DNA of 64,000 bases from Enterococcus devriesei (GCF_001885905.1 NZ_JXKM01000002.1:362258-426257), one strand, 5' to 3'; shown: positions 9,682 through 18,244, counted from the first letter of the stretch. Notes: generated by a model from the sequence alone, not told the origin. Program-made: numbers and translations.

Positions 9682-9705
9682 GAAGAGAATCAGGAGGATT
9701 TTGTA

Positions 9706-10185
9706 ATGAAAATACCAACAAATCTAAAGCATAAACCGGTTTTTTTAGTGGAGGATTACGATAAGATCGATGGACATAACGCATGGGATAGTGACGCAAA
9801 GGGATTGACGTTAGGTTTAGCTCAATGGAATGATCGTGGACGAGTGGATATCTCAGGAAAGGTTTGGCGTCACACTGGGGAAAAATGGTCTCGGCAATCG
9901 GAGGAATTACCGATTACGCGGATTTTGGATTTAGCGATCCTAGTGGCCCAATCAAGTATCTACCTACAAGATGCCTATCGGTATGAAAAATTTTATGATC
10001 CAGAAAATCCATCCGTTGAGATTTTAGGCTTACAAGGTGGACGAATGGAAGTTCAAGTAGATACAGAGAATCCTAAAATCGATGAAGACATTATTTTGTT
10101 CAATGATACGATGAACAAGGATGGCGACTTGATCGCGCAACGTTATCGCACATTGAAACGTCTTTTAGACGAACTAGGCTATTAA
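9706..10185 (+). CDS. Conserved hypothetical protein paired with the AAA+/VWA gene
   Basis: A 159-residue soluble, acidic protein with no signal peptide, membrane segment or cysteine cluster. I do not recognise a catalytic motif. The N-terminal half is rich in W, D and G (AWDSDAKGLTLGLAQW near residue 27), the C-terminal half is helical and ends RTLKRLLDELGY. The ATG at 9706 is preceded by CAGGAGG. It begins the transcript from the promoter at 9617-9645 and is followed after 27 bp by the AAA+/VWA gene, so the two are probably one operon and may act together, for example as substrate or adaptor for the ATPase. That function is inference. Confidence 0.75.
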   Translation: MKIPTNLKHKPVFLVEDYDKIDGHNAWDSDAKGLTLGLAQWNDRGRVDISGKVWRHTGEKWSRQSEELPITRILDLAILVAQSSIYLQDAYRYEKFYDPENPSVEILGLQGGRMEVQVDTENPKIDEDIILFNDTMNKDGDLIAQRYRTLKRLLDELGY

Positions 10186-10212
10186 AAATCTTTAAAACTT
10201 GAGGTGAGCAGC

Positions 10213-12453
10213 ATGGAAAATCCTTTTGTGATCACAGAAGGCCGTACCTTTACTAAAGTAGAAAAACAAATGATCTGGCACAAGCCAGCCAGCCATAAAA
10301 CCAGTCAGGAAGAACTGCGGATCGCTTCAGAAATCAAGCATAATTGGCTCGATCCTGAAATGAAAATCATGAATGTATTGTTAGAAGGAGATGCCGGTTC
10401 AGGAAAAACTCAATTAGCTCGCGCGCTCTCCGATGATTTGCAGCTGCCTTATACAAAAGTAACCTGTTTTGCCGATATGGACAAAACCGATGTCTTTGGC
10501 GCGTTATTACCAGTAGTATCCACCGATGACAATGAAGATCAAGAATTATTAGAAGCGATTTATCAGACGGACTCGCTGCAAACCGTATTAAACGTCATCC
10601 AGCAGCACTTTCAAATTGACGACAATCAAGCCAAAGAACGCTTGAGCCAATTGATTGAACGGATCAACCAGCCAGAAAATACTAAGAGTGTCGAATATAA
10701 ATTCTATCCTTCAGAAATTGTGCGAGCGATGCAGCGAGGCTATCTATTGGAGATCCAAGAACCGACAGTGATTCGGGATGCTTCAGTATTAGTGGCGTTA
10801 AACTCAGCGTTAGAACCGAATGGCTTATTGAACATTCCCACCGGGATCATTCGTCGGCACCCTGATTGTGTCGTCGTGATTACCACCAATCGGAACTATC
10901 AAGGCAATCGGCCATTGAATGAATCGCTGCGGGACCGGGTTCAGCACGCGGAAAAAATGGATCTGCCGTCGATTGAAGTCATGATCGAGCGGGCAACAGC
11001 CAAAACGAATTTTTCTGATCGAGATTATTTAGCGATCATGGCTCAAATTATTCGATTACTAGATGAAACGGCCAAAGCAAACGCGATTAAAGGTGTCGCT
11101 GGCATGCGTTCCTATTTCTTCTGGGTCAATAGCTTGAAGCAAGGCCAAGATCCGTTAGAAAGTATTTTTCCTAAGGTTCTCTACAAACTGACTACCGATG
11201 AAACAGAATTAAAAATTTTGCAGAATGCCCTAGAACAAAGCGGACTGTTAACCAAGCTGCAGCAAGTAAAAAATCAACAAAAATTGCAGCAAGGACGAAA
11301 AATCAGTCAAGCAGAAGCATCTGAACGGAATATCATAGAAGAAGCTGAAAACACCACTTTAAAAAGTGAAGCCATCAGTGACGAAAGTAGTGACTTAGAC
11401 GCAGCATCAGACGAAATCTTAGAATTTGCGGATACAGGTGAAAAGGAACCAGAGCAAGAGGCAATGACGCTTCCTGAGGAGGGCCAGACTTCGGATGCCG
11501 AATCCAAAGGCAACTCCGCCTCACTTGACGAAGAGGATAAACTTGGTTCAGCCATGTCACTAGATGAACTAACCGAACTTGATAAAACTAAACGCAAAGA
11601 GTTGAATCGCGAAGTCCGAGAAGCTCTAAAAGAAACGATCCACGCCAAAGAAGGAACGATCTTGCATCGGCCAAAGATCAATGAAAAAGCGCTGGAACAA
11701 GGACAGGAATTAACACAAAAAGTGTTACCGGAAGTTGACAGCCTGAGCCGCGTGATCAATGATCTGTTAGATAAGGAAGTCAGCAATGATTTTTCTAGCG
11801 GGAAATATTACGGGGCGCGCTTCAATCCCGGACATGTTGCTTATGGCGATTTGCGAAACTTTGATAAAAAAAATCCGCCGAATGAGCAACCCTCATTAGC
11901 TCTAGCGGTGCGCGTGGACGAATCCGGTTCGATGTTGCGAGATGACCGGATGGAGACGGCGAAACTGGCGGCCGTAGCCTTAAGTTTATTTGCGGAAAAA
12001 ACGAAGATTCCATTGATGCTGTATGGCGATTCTGCCGACCTTAGTCAGCGAGAAAAGACTTCGATCTATTCTTATAAAGAATTTGATGATTCTTATGATT
12101 TCATGGCGGCAAAAATTGCCACTATGAAGCCGCGGCAAAATAATCGTGACGGCGTTCCATTGCGACTCTTAGCCGAAAAGCTGAATCAACAAGCAGCGGA
12201 TACAAAAGTGCTGTTATCGATTAGTGATGGTCAGCCTAAAGCCTTACCAGATTATACTGGCGAGAGAGCCAAGCAAGATATCCAAGATGTCTTGCAAGAA
12301 TACGAACGACAAGGAATTCTATTCATCGCTTGCGCTATTGGTGAAGATAAAGAGCAGTTACGTGAGTTGTACGGTGAAAATAATTTTGTCGATATCTCGG
12401 ATATATCAACCTTGCCTCATCAGCTGTTGCAGTTGATTGCACGGTTTATTTAA
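10213..12453 (+). CDS. MoxR-like AAA+ ATPase fused to a C-terminal VWA domain
   Basis: A 746-residue protein that joins two parts usually encoded separately (MoxR/NorQ/CobS-type ATPase and its VWA partner). The AAA+ domain (about 45-330) has Walker A GDAGSGKT at 59-66 and an ITTNRN sensor-like segment near 225. An acidic, low-complexity linker follows (about 370-470). The C-terminal domain has the metal-ion-dependent adhesion motif D569-E-S571-G-S573, then ISDGQPK. Such pairs remodel or insert metal into partner proteins, but no chelatase substrate gene is nearby. I chose 10213 because GAGGTG is the ribosome site; an upstream GTG lies within it. A strong terminator follows the stop. Confidence 0.85.
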   Translation: MENPFVITEGRTFTKVEKQMIWHKPASHKTSQEELRIASEIKHNWLDPEMKIMNVLLEGDAGSGKTQLARALSDDLQLPYTKVTCFADMDKTDVFGALLPVVSTDDNEDQELLEAIYQTDSLQTVLNVIQQHFQIDDNQAKERLSQLIERINQPENTKSVEYKFYPSEIVRAMQRGYLLEIQEPTVIRDASVLVALNSALEPNGLLNIPTGIIRRHPDCVVVITTNRNYQGNRPLNESLRDRVQHAEKMDLPSIEVMIERATAKTNFSDRDYLAIMAQIIRLLDETAKANAIKGVAGMRSYFFWVNSLKQGQDPLESIFPKVLYKLTTDETELKILQNALEQSGLLTKLQQVKNQQKLQQGRKISQAEASERNIIEEAENTTLKSEAISDESSDLDAASDEILEFADTGEKEPEQEAMTLPEEGQTSDAESKGNSASLDEEDKLGSAMSLDELTELDKTKRKELNREVREALKETIHAKEGTILHRPKINEKALEQGQELTQKVLPEVDSLSRVINDLLDKEVSNDFSSGKYYGARFNPGHVAYGDLRNFDKKNPPNEQPSLALAVRVDESGSMLRDDRMETAKLAAVALSLFAEKTKIPLMLYGDSADLSQREKTSIYSYKEFDDSYDFMAAKIATMKPRQNNRDGVPLRLLAEKLNQQAADTKVLLSISDGQPKALPDYTGERAKQDIQDVLQEYERQGILFIACAIGEDKEQLRELYGENNFVDISDISTLPHQLLQLIARFI

Positions 12454-12495
12454 AAAAAACACGTTTCAGCGAAATGCTTGAAACGTGTCTTTTTA
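12452..12495. terminator. Bidirectional terminator between the VWA gene and ywlG
   Basis: ACACGTTTCA (12459-12468) pairs with TGAAACGTGT (12479-12488). A T-rich tract follows on the plus strand and an A-tract precedes it (12452-12459), so it can serve both convergent genes. Confidence 0.85.
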
Positions 12496-12498
12496 TGC

Positions 12499-13038
12499 TT
12501 AATAAGTCGCTCTTGGTCCGCCAATATATTTTGGCCGACTGCGTAAAGCGGTAACGTGAGCACCGCCTAATTCTTTAATTGAAGGACGGACAGGTACTTG
12601 TACGTATTTTACATGCATCCCGATAGAGGTGTCACCAATATCAATCCCAGCTTGGGCAACGATATGTTCTACTTCCACCGGATCAGTGAATTGCTCAAAA
12701 GCTGCTACTGAACAAGATCCGCCAGCATGAAGGGCGGGTTTGACTGAAACAATTTCCCAGTCCTTCTTTTCGGCTAATTCTCGTTCGACAACAACGGCAC
12801 GATTGATGTGTTCGCAGCCTTGAACGGCTAAGTAAATTTTTTGTGGATCAAGAATACTTTTTAATGTTTCAATAACCCATTGACCGGTTTCTTGGCTAGA
12901 ATTTTTGCCGATAGTCCCACCGACGATCTCGCTAGTCGTACAGCCTAAGACGAAGGTGTCGCCAGCTTTTAATTCAGCCGCCGCTAATACATCATTGACG
13001 ATCGTTGTTAGGTCTTGTTGTAATTGTGCTTTTTCCAT
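12499..13038 (-). CDS. ywlG: YwlG/UPF0340 (TIGR01440) family protein
   Basis: A 179-residue member of the UPF0340 family. Its biochemical role is unknown. Recognisable stretches are the early [11 protein letters not shown] segment, [10 protein letters not shown] near residue 93, and [20 protein letters not shown] at the C-terminus. The ATG at 13038 is separated by 15 bp from the preceding ECF-transporter gene and all three minus-strand genes from 14342 to 12499 look like one operon. This places it with a vitamin B6 or HMP salvage kinase and a vitamin transporter subunit, which may hint at its process. Confidence 0.88.
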   Translation of the reverse strand: MEKAQLQQDLTTIVNDVLAAAELKAGDTFVLGCTTSEIVGGTIGKNSSQETGQWVIETLKSILDPQKIYLAVQGCEHINRAVVVERELAEKKDWEIVSVKPALHAGGSCSVAAFEQFTDPVEVEHIVAQAGIDIGDTSIGMHVKYVQVPVRPSIKELGGAHVTALRSRPKYIGGPRATY

Positions 13039-13053
13039 GTCTAAAACTTCTTT

Positions 13054-13548
13054 CTATTTATATTGAGGATGACGCAATACTTTTTGTAACGCTTGATAAA
13101 GGGGGACGGTCACGGCGATTCCGAAGATATTTTGTACCGCGTTACTTGGCAGCGACGCGATTCCCGCCGGCCAGCCGAATAATAAGGCAGTCGCTAGCGC
13201 ATAACCGATAATCATAAATAAACTAGCCAATGTAAAACCTAATAATAACCCTTTTTTATTGGGAAATTTATTATACAAATAGCCTAAGAGAAATCCTTGG
13301 AAGCCATGAATCACAATCGAAAAAATTGCCCACTCGGGATACCCAGAGATCAGATCGATCAAGCCACCACTCATTGCACCTACCAATAATCCGCCAGTTG
13401 GGCCAAAGAATAAGGCAGAAGCATAAATTCCGACTTCGCAAAGTGTCACAAAGCCTTTAGTCGCTGGGATTGGAATGATAAACATCAGTGATAAGGTGAC
13501 AGTCAAGGCGACCATCATTGCCAATTTCGTCATTTCTTTCGTTTTCAT
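13054..13548 (-). CDS. ECF transporter substrate-binding (S) subunit, probably B6 or HMP
   Basis: A 164-residue integral membrane protein with about five to six hydrophobic helices (for example AMMVALTVTLSLMFIIPIP, GFVTLCEVGIYASALFFG, GFTLASLFMIIGYALATALLF). The size, the early F-I-P-I-P and the GPTGGLLVGAMSGGLIDL loop match energy-coupling-factor S components. S subunits bind a vitamin and dock to the shared EcfAA'T module encoded elsewhere. Its start overlaps the last 4 bp of the ThiD/PdxK-type kinase gene, so the transported substrate is most likely pyridoxine (PdxU-like) or hydroxymethylpyrimidine (HmpT-like); context cannot decide between them. Confidence 0.85.
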   Translation of the reverse strand: MKTKEMTKLAMMVALTVTLSLMFIIPIPATKGFVTLCEVGIYASALFFGPTGGLLVGAMSGGLIDLISGYPEWAIFSIVIHGFQGFLLGYLYNKFPNKKGLLLGFTLASLFMIIGYALATALLFGWPAGIASLPSNAVQNIFGIAVTVPLYQALQKVLRHPQYK

Positions 13549-14342
13549 GTCTGTTCCTCCGTCTCTATACTATTGCCGTACCAAACATTTCCTTCTCCAT
13601 TTTTTAAAGTAATCCCGTTAAGGATACTTTGATAGACGAACTCTTTACTATCAGCGATCGTCGTCGCTAAATTTTTCCCTAAAACTAAGTTAGACGCAAT
13701 CGCGGAAGCGAAGGTACAGCCAGCACCGTTAATGGTTGCTTTTGCCAGCTTCGGCTTAGACAAAAGGTTGAACTGATTGCCATCGTAAAATAAATCGGAA
13801 GCCAGCTCACCAGCCAAGCGCTCACCGCCCTTAATGACAACTGCTGCTGCTCCTAACTCAACAATTGCTTGAGCTGCTTGTTTCATTTCAGCAAGTGTCG
13901 TAATTTTTTGCTGGCTTAATAGTTCAGCCTCTTTAAGATTGGGTGTAACGATCGTCGCAAAAGGAAACAATTGAATCAATCCCGCTCGATAGTTCTGACT
14001 GTAAACTTGATTGGTCTCTTTAAAAGCCATGACTGGATCTAAAACAATTGGACCGTCAAAGCTTTGTAAAAAGTCTTTCACGATTGAAAGTGAAGTCACA
14101 TCATGGATCAACCCTAATTTAATCGCCGACAGATCGATTCCCTGTTTGATCGTGTCTAGCTGATCTTGCAATAAGGTCGTTGGCAGGTCATGAATTTCAA
14201 ACTGATTATTTTTCACCACAGCGATACAGGTAATCGCCGTTAAACCAAATAAACGATAGTCCTCAAAGGTTTTTAAATCTGATTGCAGTCCGCCTCCAGC
14301 TAACGTGTCGGAACCTGCAATGGTCAGTATTGTTTTTGTCAT
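13545..14342 (-). CDS. ThiD/PdxK-family hydroxymethylpyrimidine or pyridoxine kinase
   Basis: A 265-residue ribokinase-fold enzyme that phosphorylates HMP(-P) and/or pyridoxal. Landmarks are IAGSDTLAGGGLQSDLKTF at the N-terminus, LDPVMAFK near 120, TPNLKEAELL near 145, VVIKGGERL near 180, and the anion-hole motif NGAGCTFASAIASNL near 215, where GAGC replaces the more usual GTGC. In ThiD-like PdxK of Bacilli this family acts on pyridoxal; the sequence alone does not settle the substrate. The start codon has an AAGGAGC ribosome site. It leads a three-gene minus-strand operon with the ECF S subunit and YwlG. Confidence 0.88.
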   Translation of the reverse strand: MTKTILTIAGSDTLAGGGLQSDLKTFEDYRLFGLTAITCIAVVKNNQFEIHDLPTTLLQDQLDTIKQGIDLSAIKLGLIHDVTSLSIVKDFLQSFDGPIVLDPVMAFKETNQVYSQNYRAGLIQLFPFATIVTPNLKEAELLSQQKITTLAEMKQAAQAIVELGAAAVVIKGGERLAGELASDLFYDGNQFNLLSKPKLAKATINGAGCTFASAIASNLVLGKNLATTIADSKEFVYQSILNGITLKNGEGNVWYGNSIETEEQT

Positions 14343-14365
14343 AAATAAGCTCCTTAATGTTCTCT

Positions 14366-14413
14366 ATTATAAAAGGGTTTACTAAAAATAAAACAGCCAA
14401 TTGGTTGTTTTAT
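14366..14413. promoter_or_regulatory. 26-bp palindrome between divergent pdxK-like and SDR genes
   Basis: ATAAAACAGCCAA (14388-14400) is followed by its near-perfect inverse TTGGTTGTTTTAT (14401-14413), with one mismatched pair. On the minus strand a TATAAT -10 lies at 14366-14371 for the kinase operon, so the palindrome covers the upstream half of that promoter. This fits an operator for a dimeric regulator shared by the divergent genes; it lacks a T-tract typical of a terminator. Confidence 0.4.
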
Positions 14414-14495
14414 CGGCCATCCAATTATAAGCGAAAATATTTGTTGGATAAATCAAAATGCGTTAGCATATGTGGTGAGGAAAGGGGCTATTACT

Positions 14496-15119
14496 ATGAA
14501 AATATTTATCGCTGGAGCAACTGGACGAGTAGGAGAAGAGTTGACCAAAAATTTAGTTACGCAGGGACATTTTGTCTATGCGGGAGCACGACATGAAGAA
14601 AACATTACTAAAAGTGAGGACGTCGAGCCAGTCCATTTAGATATGCACGGATCGATCGATGAAATCGCTGAAACATTAAACGATGCGGAAGCGGTCTATT
14701 TCGTCGCCGGTTCACGAGGAAAAGATTTACTGCAGACAGATTTATTTGGCGCAGTGAAATTGATGCAAGCCGTAGAGCAAAAAGGAATCAAGCGCTATAT
14801 CCATTTAAGCTCGCTGTTCGCTTTACAACCAGAAAAATGGGGAACAGCCTTAACCGACTACAACATTGCTAAATTCTTTTCTGATAATTGGTTGATTGAT
14901 AAGACGAGTTTAGATTACACGATCTTACAGCCAGGTAGTCTTTTAGAAACACCAGGCAGCGGTAAAATCACCACCGACGTCACTGGAAAAACGGAAAATT
15001 CGATTGAGGATGTTGCTCTTGTTTTAGCAGGATTACTAAAACAAGACAATACAATCAAGAAAATTATTCTAATGGGCAATGGCGATACACCGATTGCTGA
15101 AGCATTGAAAACAATTTAA
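14496..15119 (+). CDS. SDR-family NAD(P)-binding oxidoreductase
   Basis: A 207-residue atypical short-chain dehydrogenase of the NAD(P)H-binding (NmrA/YhfK-like) type. It opens with the nucleotide-binding motif KIFIAGATGRVGEEL, and has HLSSLFAL near residue 106 and YNIAKFFSDNWL near 124, where Y-x-x-x-K is the usual catalytic pair. Its substrate is unknown. I placed the start at 14496 because AAAGGGG lies 8 nt upstream; an upstream GTG at 14472 would lengthen it without a better ribosome site. It is transcribed alone and divergently from the vitamin kinase operon. Confidence 0.85.
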   Translation: MKIFIAGATGRVGEELTKNLVTQGHFVYAGARHEENITKSEDVEPVHLDMHGSIDEIAETLNDAEAVYFVAGSRGKDLLQTDLFGAVKLMQAVEQKGIKRYIHLSSLFALQPEKWGTALTDYNIAKFFSDNWLIDKTSLDYTILQPGSLLETPGSGKITTDVTGKTENSIEDVALVLAGLLKQDNTIKKIILMGNGDTPIAEALKTI

Positions 15120-15165
15120 AAAGAAAGCTATTAGCCGCCAAACCAGTGCTAATAGCTTTCTTTTT
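15120..15165 (+). terminator. Rho-independent terminator after the SDR gene
   Basis: A perfect 15-bp stem, AAAGAAAGCTATTAG (15120-15134) with CTAATAGCTTTCTTT (15149-15163), followed by further T residues. Confidence 0.9.
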
Positions 15166-15279
15166 AGTTAATTCATCACCCCTTGAAAATATTAAATTAT
15201 TTCTTAGTTTTTCTTCTTACTTAATGATAAAATGGGAGGTACCTAAAATAGATTTTTACGTGATTAAGGAGCTAACCTA

Positions 15280-15897
15280 ATGAATCTTCAGCATATTTAT
15301 GATGGTCGTATCGAAGAGGGGGTTCAAATGATTCGAAAGAGAAAAATCGCGAAATATTATATGAAAGAACAAGGCTTTACAAAACGAGAAGCCTATGAAA
15401 CAGCCGAGAAGACCCAGTCTGAATTTGAAGCAGGACGTGCGGTTTATCTTGCCTTATTTAACGAAGCAAAACCGACCTTTGCTGATCGAACAGGGCGTGA
15501 AAAGGTATTGCGTGTCTATCAAGTCTTCAGCTTCATTGCGCTGCTTTGCTATGTTGTCTGGTTGTTTAATAATGGCTATTTAAGTCATGCTCGTGTAACC
15601 GATAACTTCTTGCTGATTGCTTTAGCTATCAATCTAGCTTTAATCAGTTATTGGAATGAAAAAACAACTGAAAAGATTCATGATCGGAAAACAAAGGCCC
15701 TATTTAAAAACGATCCGGAAGCCATAAAAAAATTAGCACAAGTCGAGGAGATCAAACGCACTATTTTTAGAGCCGAGCATCGAGGCATTTCACTTGTTGA
15801 AGAACGCAAAAAAGCAGAGGGTGACGAAACGAGCGAAATAAACAAAATCATTACCCTAGATAAGATCAAACATTTCAAAAATAAAATCAAAAAATAA
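15280..15897 (+). CDS. Hypothetical membrane protein with two transmembrane segments
   Basis: A 205-residue protein I do not recognise. A basic, charged N-terminal region (about 1-75) with an aromatic K-Y-Y-M patch precedes two hydrophobic helices (about 83-99 and 107-125), then a charged helical C-terminal tail ending in a lysine-rich stretch. The ATG at 15280 has AAGGAG 8 nt upstream; an alternative ATG 48 bp further on also has a G-rich site. Monocistronic between terminators. Function unknown; topology predicts both termini in the cytoplasm. Confidence 0.7.
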   Translation: MNLQHIYDGRIEEGVQMIRKRKIAKYYMKEQGFTKREAYETAEKTQSEFEAGRAVYLALFNEAKPTFADRTGREKVLRVYQVFSFIALLCYVVWLFNNGYLSHARVTDNFLLIALAINLALISYWNEKTTEKIHDRKTKALFKNDPEAIKKLAQVEEIKRTIFRAEHRGISLVEERKKAEGDETSEINKIITLDKIKHFKNKIKK

Positions 15898-15936
15898 TCA
15901 CTCCATGTTAGGAAAACAGTGGGTGATTATTTTTTA
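15893..15936 (+). terminator. Terminator overlapping the stop of the membrane protein gene
   Basis: AATAATCACTC (15893-15903) pairs with GGGTGATTATT (15921-15931), allowing one G-U, and is followed by TTTTT. The left arm contains the stop codon. Confidence 0.75.
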
Positions 15937-15967
15937 TAAGATCAATTATCGAAAAGAGGATCAAATG

Positions 15968-16477
15968 ATGACAGCTATTCAATTGCGAAAAGTAAAGCAA
16001 GACGATTTCTATTTTTTAAAATCATTATTGCAAAACGAAGAACTAATGCTTATGGGATGGGGGAAAGTTTACACTGATAGAGAGGTAAATGGGTGGATAA
16101 AAAAAATTCAACAGCAATATTTAGATTATGGATATAGTTATTATATTGTAGAAAATCAGAGCAGTGAATTGATTGGAATAGGTGGTATCATCAGAACAAA
16201 AATTCAAGGAACGGAGTTCGATGAACTCGCTTACATTATTAAACAGGAGTTTCAAGGGAATGGTTATGGAACTATCGTTGCTGAAGAACTTGTGCAGCGA
16301 GCATTTAAAAATAATCATTTGCCACAAGTCGTCGCACAAATAGTTCCTGAGAATATTGCTTCAAGGAAAGTGTTAGAAAAATTAGGAATGACCTTTCAAT
16401 TCGGTTATTTACGAAATCAAAACGGGATGATTCGCGAACACTTAGTCTATTTATTAAAAAATACGATTTCTTCATAA
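15968..16477 (+). CDS. GNAT-family N-acetyltransferase (RimJ/RimL-like)
   Basis: A 169-residue acetyltransferase that would use acetyl-CoA on an amine substrate. The pattern AYIIKQEFQGNGYGTIVAEELVQRAF (residues about 97-122) contains the acetyl-CoA motif A (Q-G-N-G-Y-G), and the IVPENIASRKVLEKLGM segment is typical of the RimJ/RimL subgroup. GAGGA lies 7 nt before the ATG at 15968 (an overlapping ATG is at 15965). The longer reading frame from 15905 runs through the preceding terminator and is rejected. Its 3' end overlaps the convergent Mrr-like gene by 6 bp. Substrate unknown. Confidence 0.85.
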   Translation: MTAIQLRKVKQDDFYFLKSLLQNEELMLMGWGKVYTDREVNGWIKKIQQQYLDYGYSYYIVENQSSELIGIGGIIRTKIQGTEFDELAYIIKQEFQGNGYGTIVAEELVQRAFKNNHLPQVVAQIVPENIASRKVLEKLGMTFQFGYLRNQNGMIREHLVYLLKNTISS

Positions 16478-17032
16478 ATTTGAATTCTTAAGATCTATTC
16501 GTTGCTCGTTTTCTATAAGCCTGATTAAATCATTTCGATCCCAAAGCTCAACAGCAAGTTTTTTCGCAAGCTGCCTTGCTGAAGTTGTGTAGTAGCTATT
16601 GGTTATCACGATAGCCTTATCAAGAGAGTAGTAACCAATCCCAGCATAGACTTCTTGCACCGCTTTATTACCAACTTTTTTCTTCCATCGTTTACATTGA
16701 AAGCCAATTTTCAACTTTTCTTGTGTAGCAATGATATCAATTCCTTGATCGCCAGACTTCTGCGTAATCTTAGGCCGCTGATAGCCACATTTATCCAATA
16801 GATAGGCCATGTATTCTTCAAATTCGATTCCATCCATTGAATCGATCTGCTGAATCTGGGCTTTTGAGAAACGTTTGATTTTGCTAAGGTAAGGGAACAC
16901 CTCTGAGCTAATACCGAGAAAAACAAACAAGACGCCCATATAAAAATAGGTAGTTGGTAAAAAATCATAGCAGTAGTCGAGAGCTATGACTATGAGGCCA
17001 AAGAAAATAAGGTTAAAGCTGGATTTTTTCAT
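16472..17032 (-). CDS. Membrane-anchored Mrr-like restriction endonuclease domain protein
   Basis: A 186-residue protein with two N-terminal hydrophobic helices (about 7-22 and 29-46) followed by a PD-(D/E)XK domain of the Mrr_cat (type IV restriction) kind. The G-D-Q-G-x-D99 motif and Q112-C-K114 in GFQCKRWK form the catalytic core; the AVQEVYAGIGYY segment follows as usual. Mrr domains cut modified or foreign DNA, but small membrane-tethered members are uncharacterised and could act in DNA uptake or phage entry, which is inference. AAGGAG precedes the start. No methyltransferase gene is near, consistent with type IV-like action. Confidence 0.85.
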   Translation of the reverse strand: MKKSSFNLIFFGLIVIALDYCYDFLPTTYFYMGVLFVFLGISSEVFPYLSKIKRFSKAQIQQIDSMDGIEFEEYMAYLLDKCGYQRPKITQKSGDQGIDIIATQEKLKIGFQCKRWKKKVGNKAVQEVYAGIGYYSLDKAIVITNSYYTTSARQLAKKLAVELWDRNDLIRLIENEQRIDLKNSNL

Positions 17033-17540
17033 AGAAACACTCCTTATGTGGACTCTTTACAAATAAATACGTTGAATAGGTACTTTCGATTTGTTATAAG
17101 AAAAAAGATTTCGTTTTCATAGTGTTTACAAGAAAAATTCCGTATTTTTGGTTCAATTGATCACCGAAGTTGCATTTTTAAATTTACTCAATAGTTTAAT
17201 GACTAAAAACTTTAAAATAATTGCAAATTGTTTGTTTCAGAAACTTTAACTATTAAGCTACATAAATATAATTCATAGTTAAACGAGTGAACAAAAACCG
17301 GAAAAGATTTTTTCTAATAGAAAGTTCAAGTATCGATTTTTTTAATTTAAAACAATAAGAGGCAATTTATTGAAATAAAAATTCGAATGCTCAAATGATA
17401 CTAAGAATAGATAATTGAAATATCTATGATTCAAATAGAACTAATTGCGACGAATTATTACTAGTTAACTTTTGTTAATGTATATTATGTAAACTAAAAT
17501 AAAATTTTTTTCTTTTTATTGTATTTACCATCTTTCCTAA
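17033..17540. other. AT-rich intergenic gap without recognised gene
   Basis: About 500 bp of very AT-rich sequence between the Mrr-like gene and the terminator of the FusB-like gene. I found no ORF with a ribosome site, no tRNA-like fold and no repeat. Scattered TATAAT-like strings exist, as expected from composition. The upstream region of the Mrr-like gene (17033-17110) must hold its promoter but no box pair is convincing. Confidence 0.5.
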
Positions 17541-17541
17541 C

Positions 17542-17589
17542 AAATAAACCGCTCTAACTGACTTAACTTAGTCTTAGAGCGGTTTATTT
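17542..17589. terminator. Hairpin terminator downstream of the FusB-like gene
   Basis: AAATAAACCGCTCTAA (17542-17557) is a perfect inverse of TTAGAGCGGTTTATTT (17574-17589). The T-rich arm end on the minus strand suits termination of the minus-strand gene that ends at 17591. Confidence 0.75.
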
Positions 17590-17590
17590 A

Positions 17591-18238
17591 CTATTTATTA
17601 ATCGTTTCCCAGAAACGTTCAAAGGTTTCTAATTGTGTTAGCTGACGATTGCATTGATTGCTGTCAGTACAAATGTAATTGCCTTTTTTCGTATACGTTC
17701 CGTCACCAGCTGATTTTGTTGTTGCCAAAAAGAAACTCACAGTACTTATTTGATTACAAATCGCACAATGACCTTTTTGAATATCGGTACTGAAACTCCC
17801 ATAAATACCTGAAAAACGCCCATCGATTTGGCGCATCAAATATTTCCGATTGGTTCCGCTATCGTTCCAGCCTAAGTAACTTAGTTCAGTAAAGTCAGTC
17901 ATCATTAATTCTGGATAGTGCATTTTTTTGACCTTACGAAAACATTTGTCGATTTGTTTGGTTGTTGGAATATTCATAGGAACAACAAATGCTTTCAGCT
18001 CATCGAATAATTTTTCGAACGTGTCTCTGGTCAGGCTTGTATTAAGAAATTGCTCCCAATAAGTTTCCAGTAACGCGTGACGACTAAATATTTCGGCAGT
18101 CTTGCTCTTAATTAATGTTTGCAAAGTGTTGATCGTTTGTTTGTCATTAACTGAATGATACGCGGCAACTAGCTCGCTGATTTGTTGTTTACAATAGCCA
18201 TATTCATATGGCTGCATAATTGGTTTTTCTATATTCAT
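17591..18238 (-). CDS. FusB/FBP-family elongation factor G-binding protein
   Basis: A 215-residue protein of the FusB family, which binds EF-G and releases it from the ribosome, giving fusidic acid resistance when expressed. The helical N-terminal domain (about 1-130) is followed by the zinc-finger domain: C158-A-I-C161 and C190-(5)-C196 in the positions expected for the four-cysteine treble clef, with the conserved LATTKSAGDGTYTKKG stretch between. GGGGGA precedes the ATG. It stands alone, with a 19-codon leader ORF and a hairpin upstream that suggest attenuation. Chromosomal homologs exist in several Firmicutes; whether this one confers resistance is not known from sequence. Confidence 0.88.
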   Translation of the reverse strand: MNIEKPIMQPYEYGYCKQQISELVAAYHSVNDKQTINTLQTLIKSKTAEIFSRHALLETYWEQFLNTSLTRDTFEKLFDELKAFVVPMNIPTTKQIDKCFRKVKKMHYPELMMTDFTELSYLGWNDSGTNRKYLMRQIDGRFSGIYGSFSTDIQKGHCAICNQISTVSFFLATTKSAGDGTYTKKGNYICTDSNQCNRQLTQLETFERFWETINK

Positions 18239-18244
18239 AATTTC

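Noticed and set aside
11307-11786. 159-codon minus-strand open frame, serine-rich, inside the AAA+/VWA gene
   Set aside because: It lies opposite the acidic linker of a well-supported gene; the serine-rich translation is the mirror of acidic codons and there is no ribosome site.
14357-14596. 79-codon plus-strand open frame overlapping the SDR start
   Set aside because: It crosses the palindrome and then runs out of frame through the SDR gene, whose nucleotide-binding motif and ribosome site are convincing.
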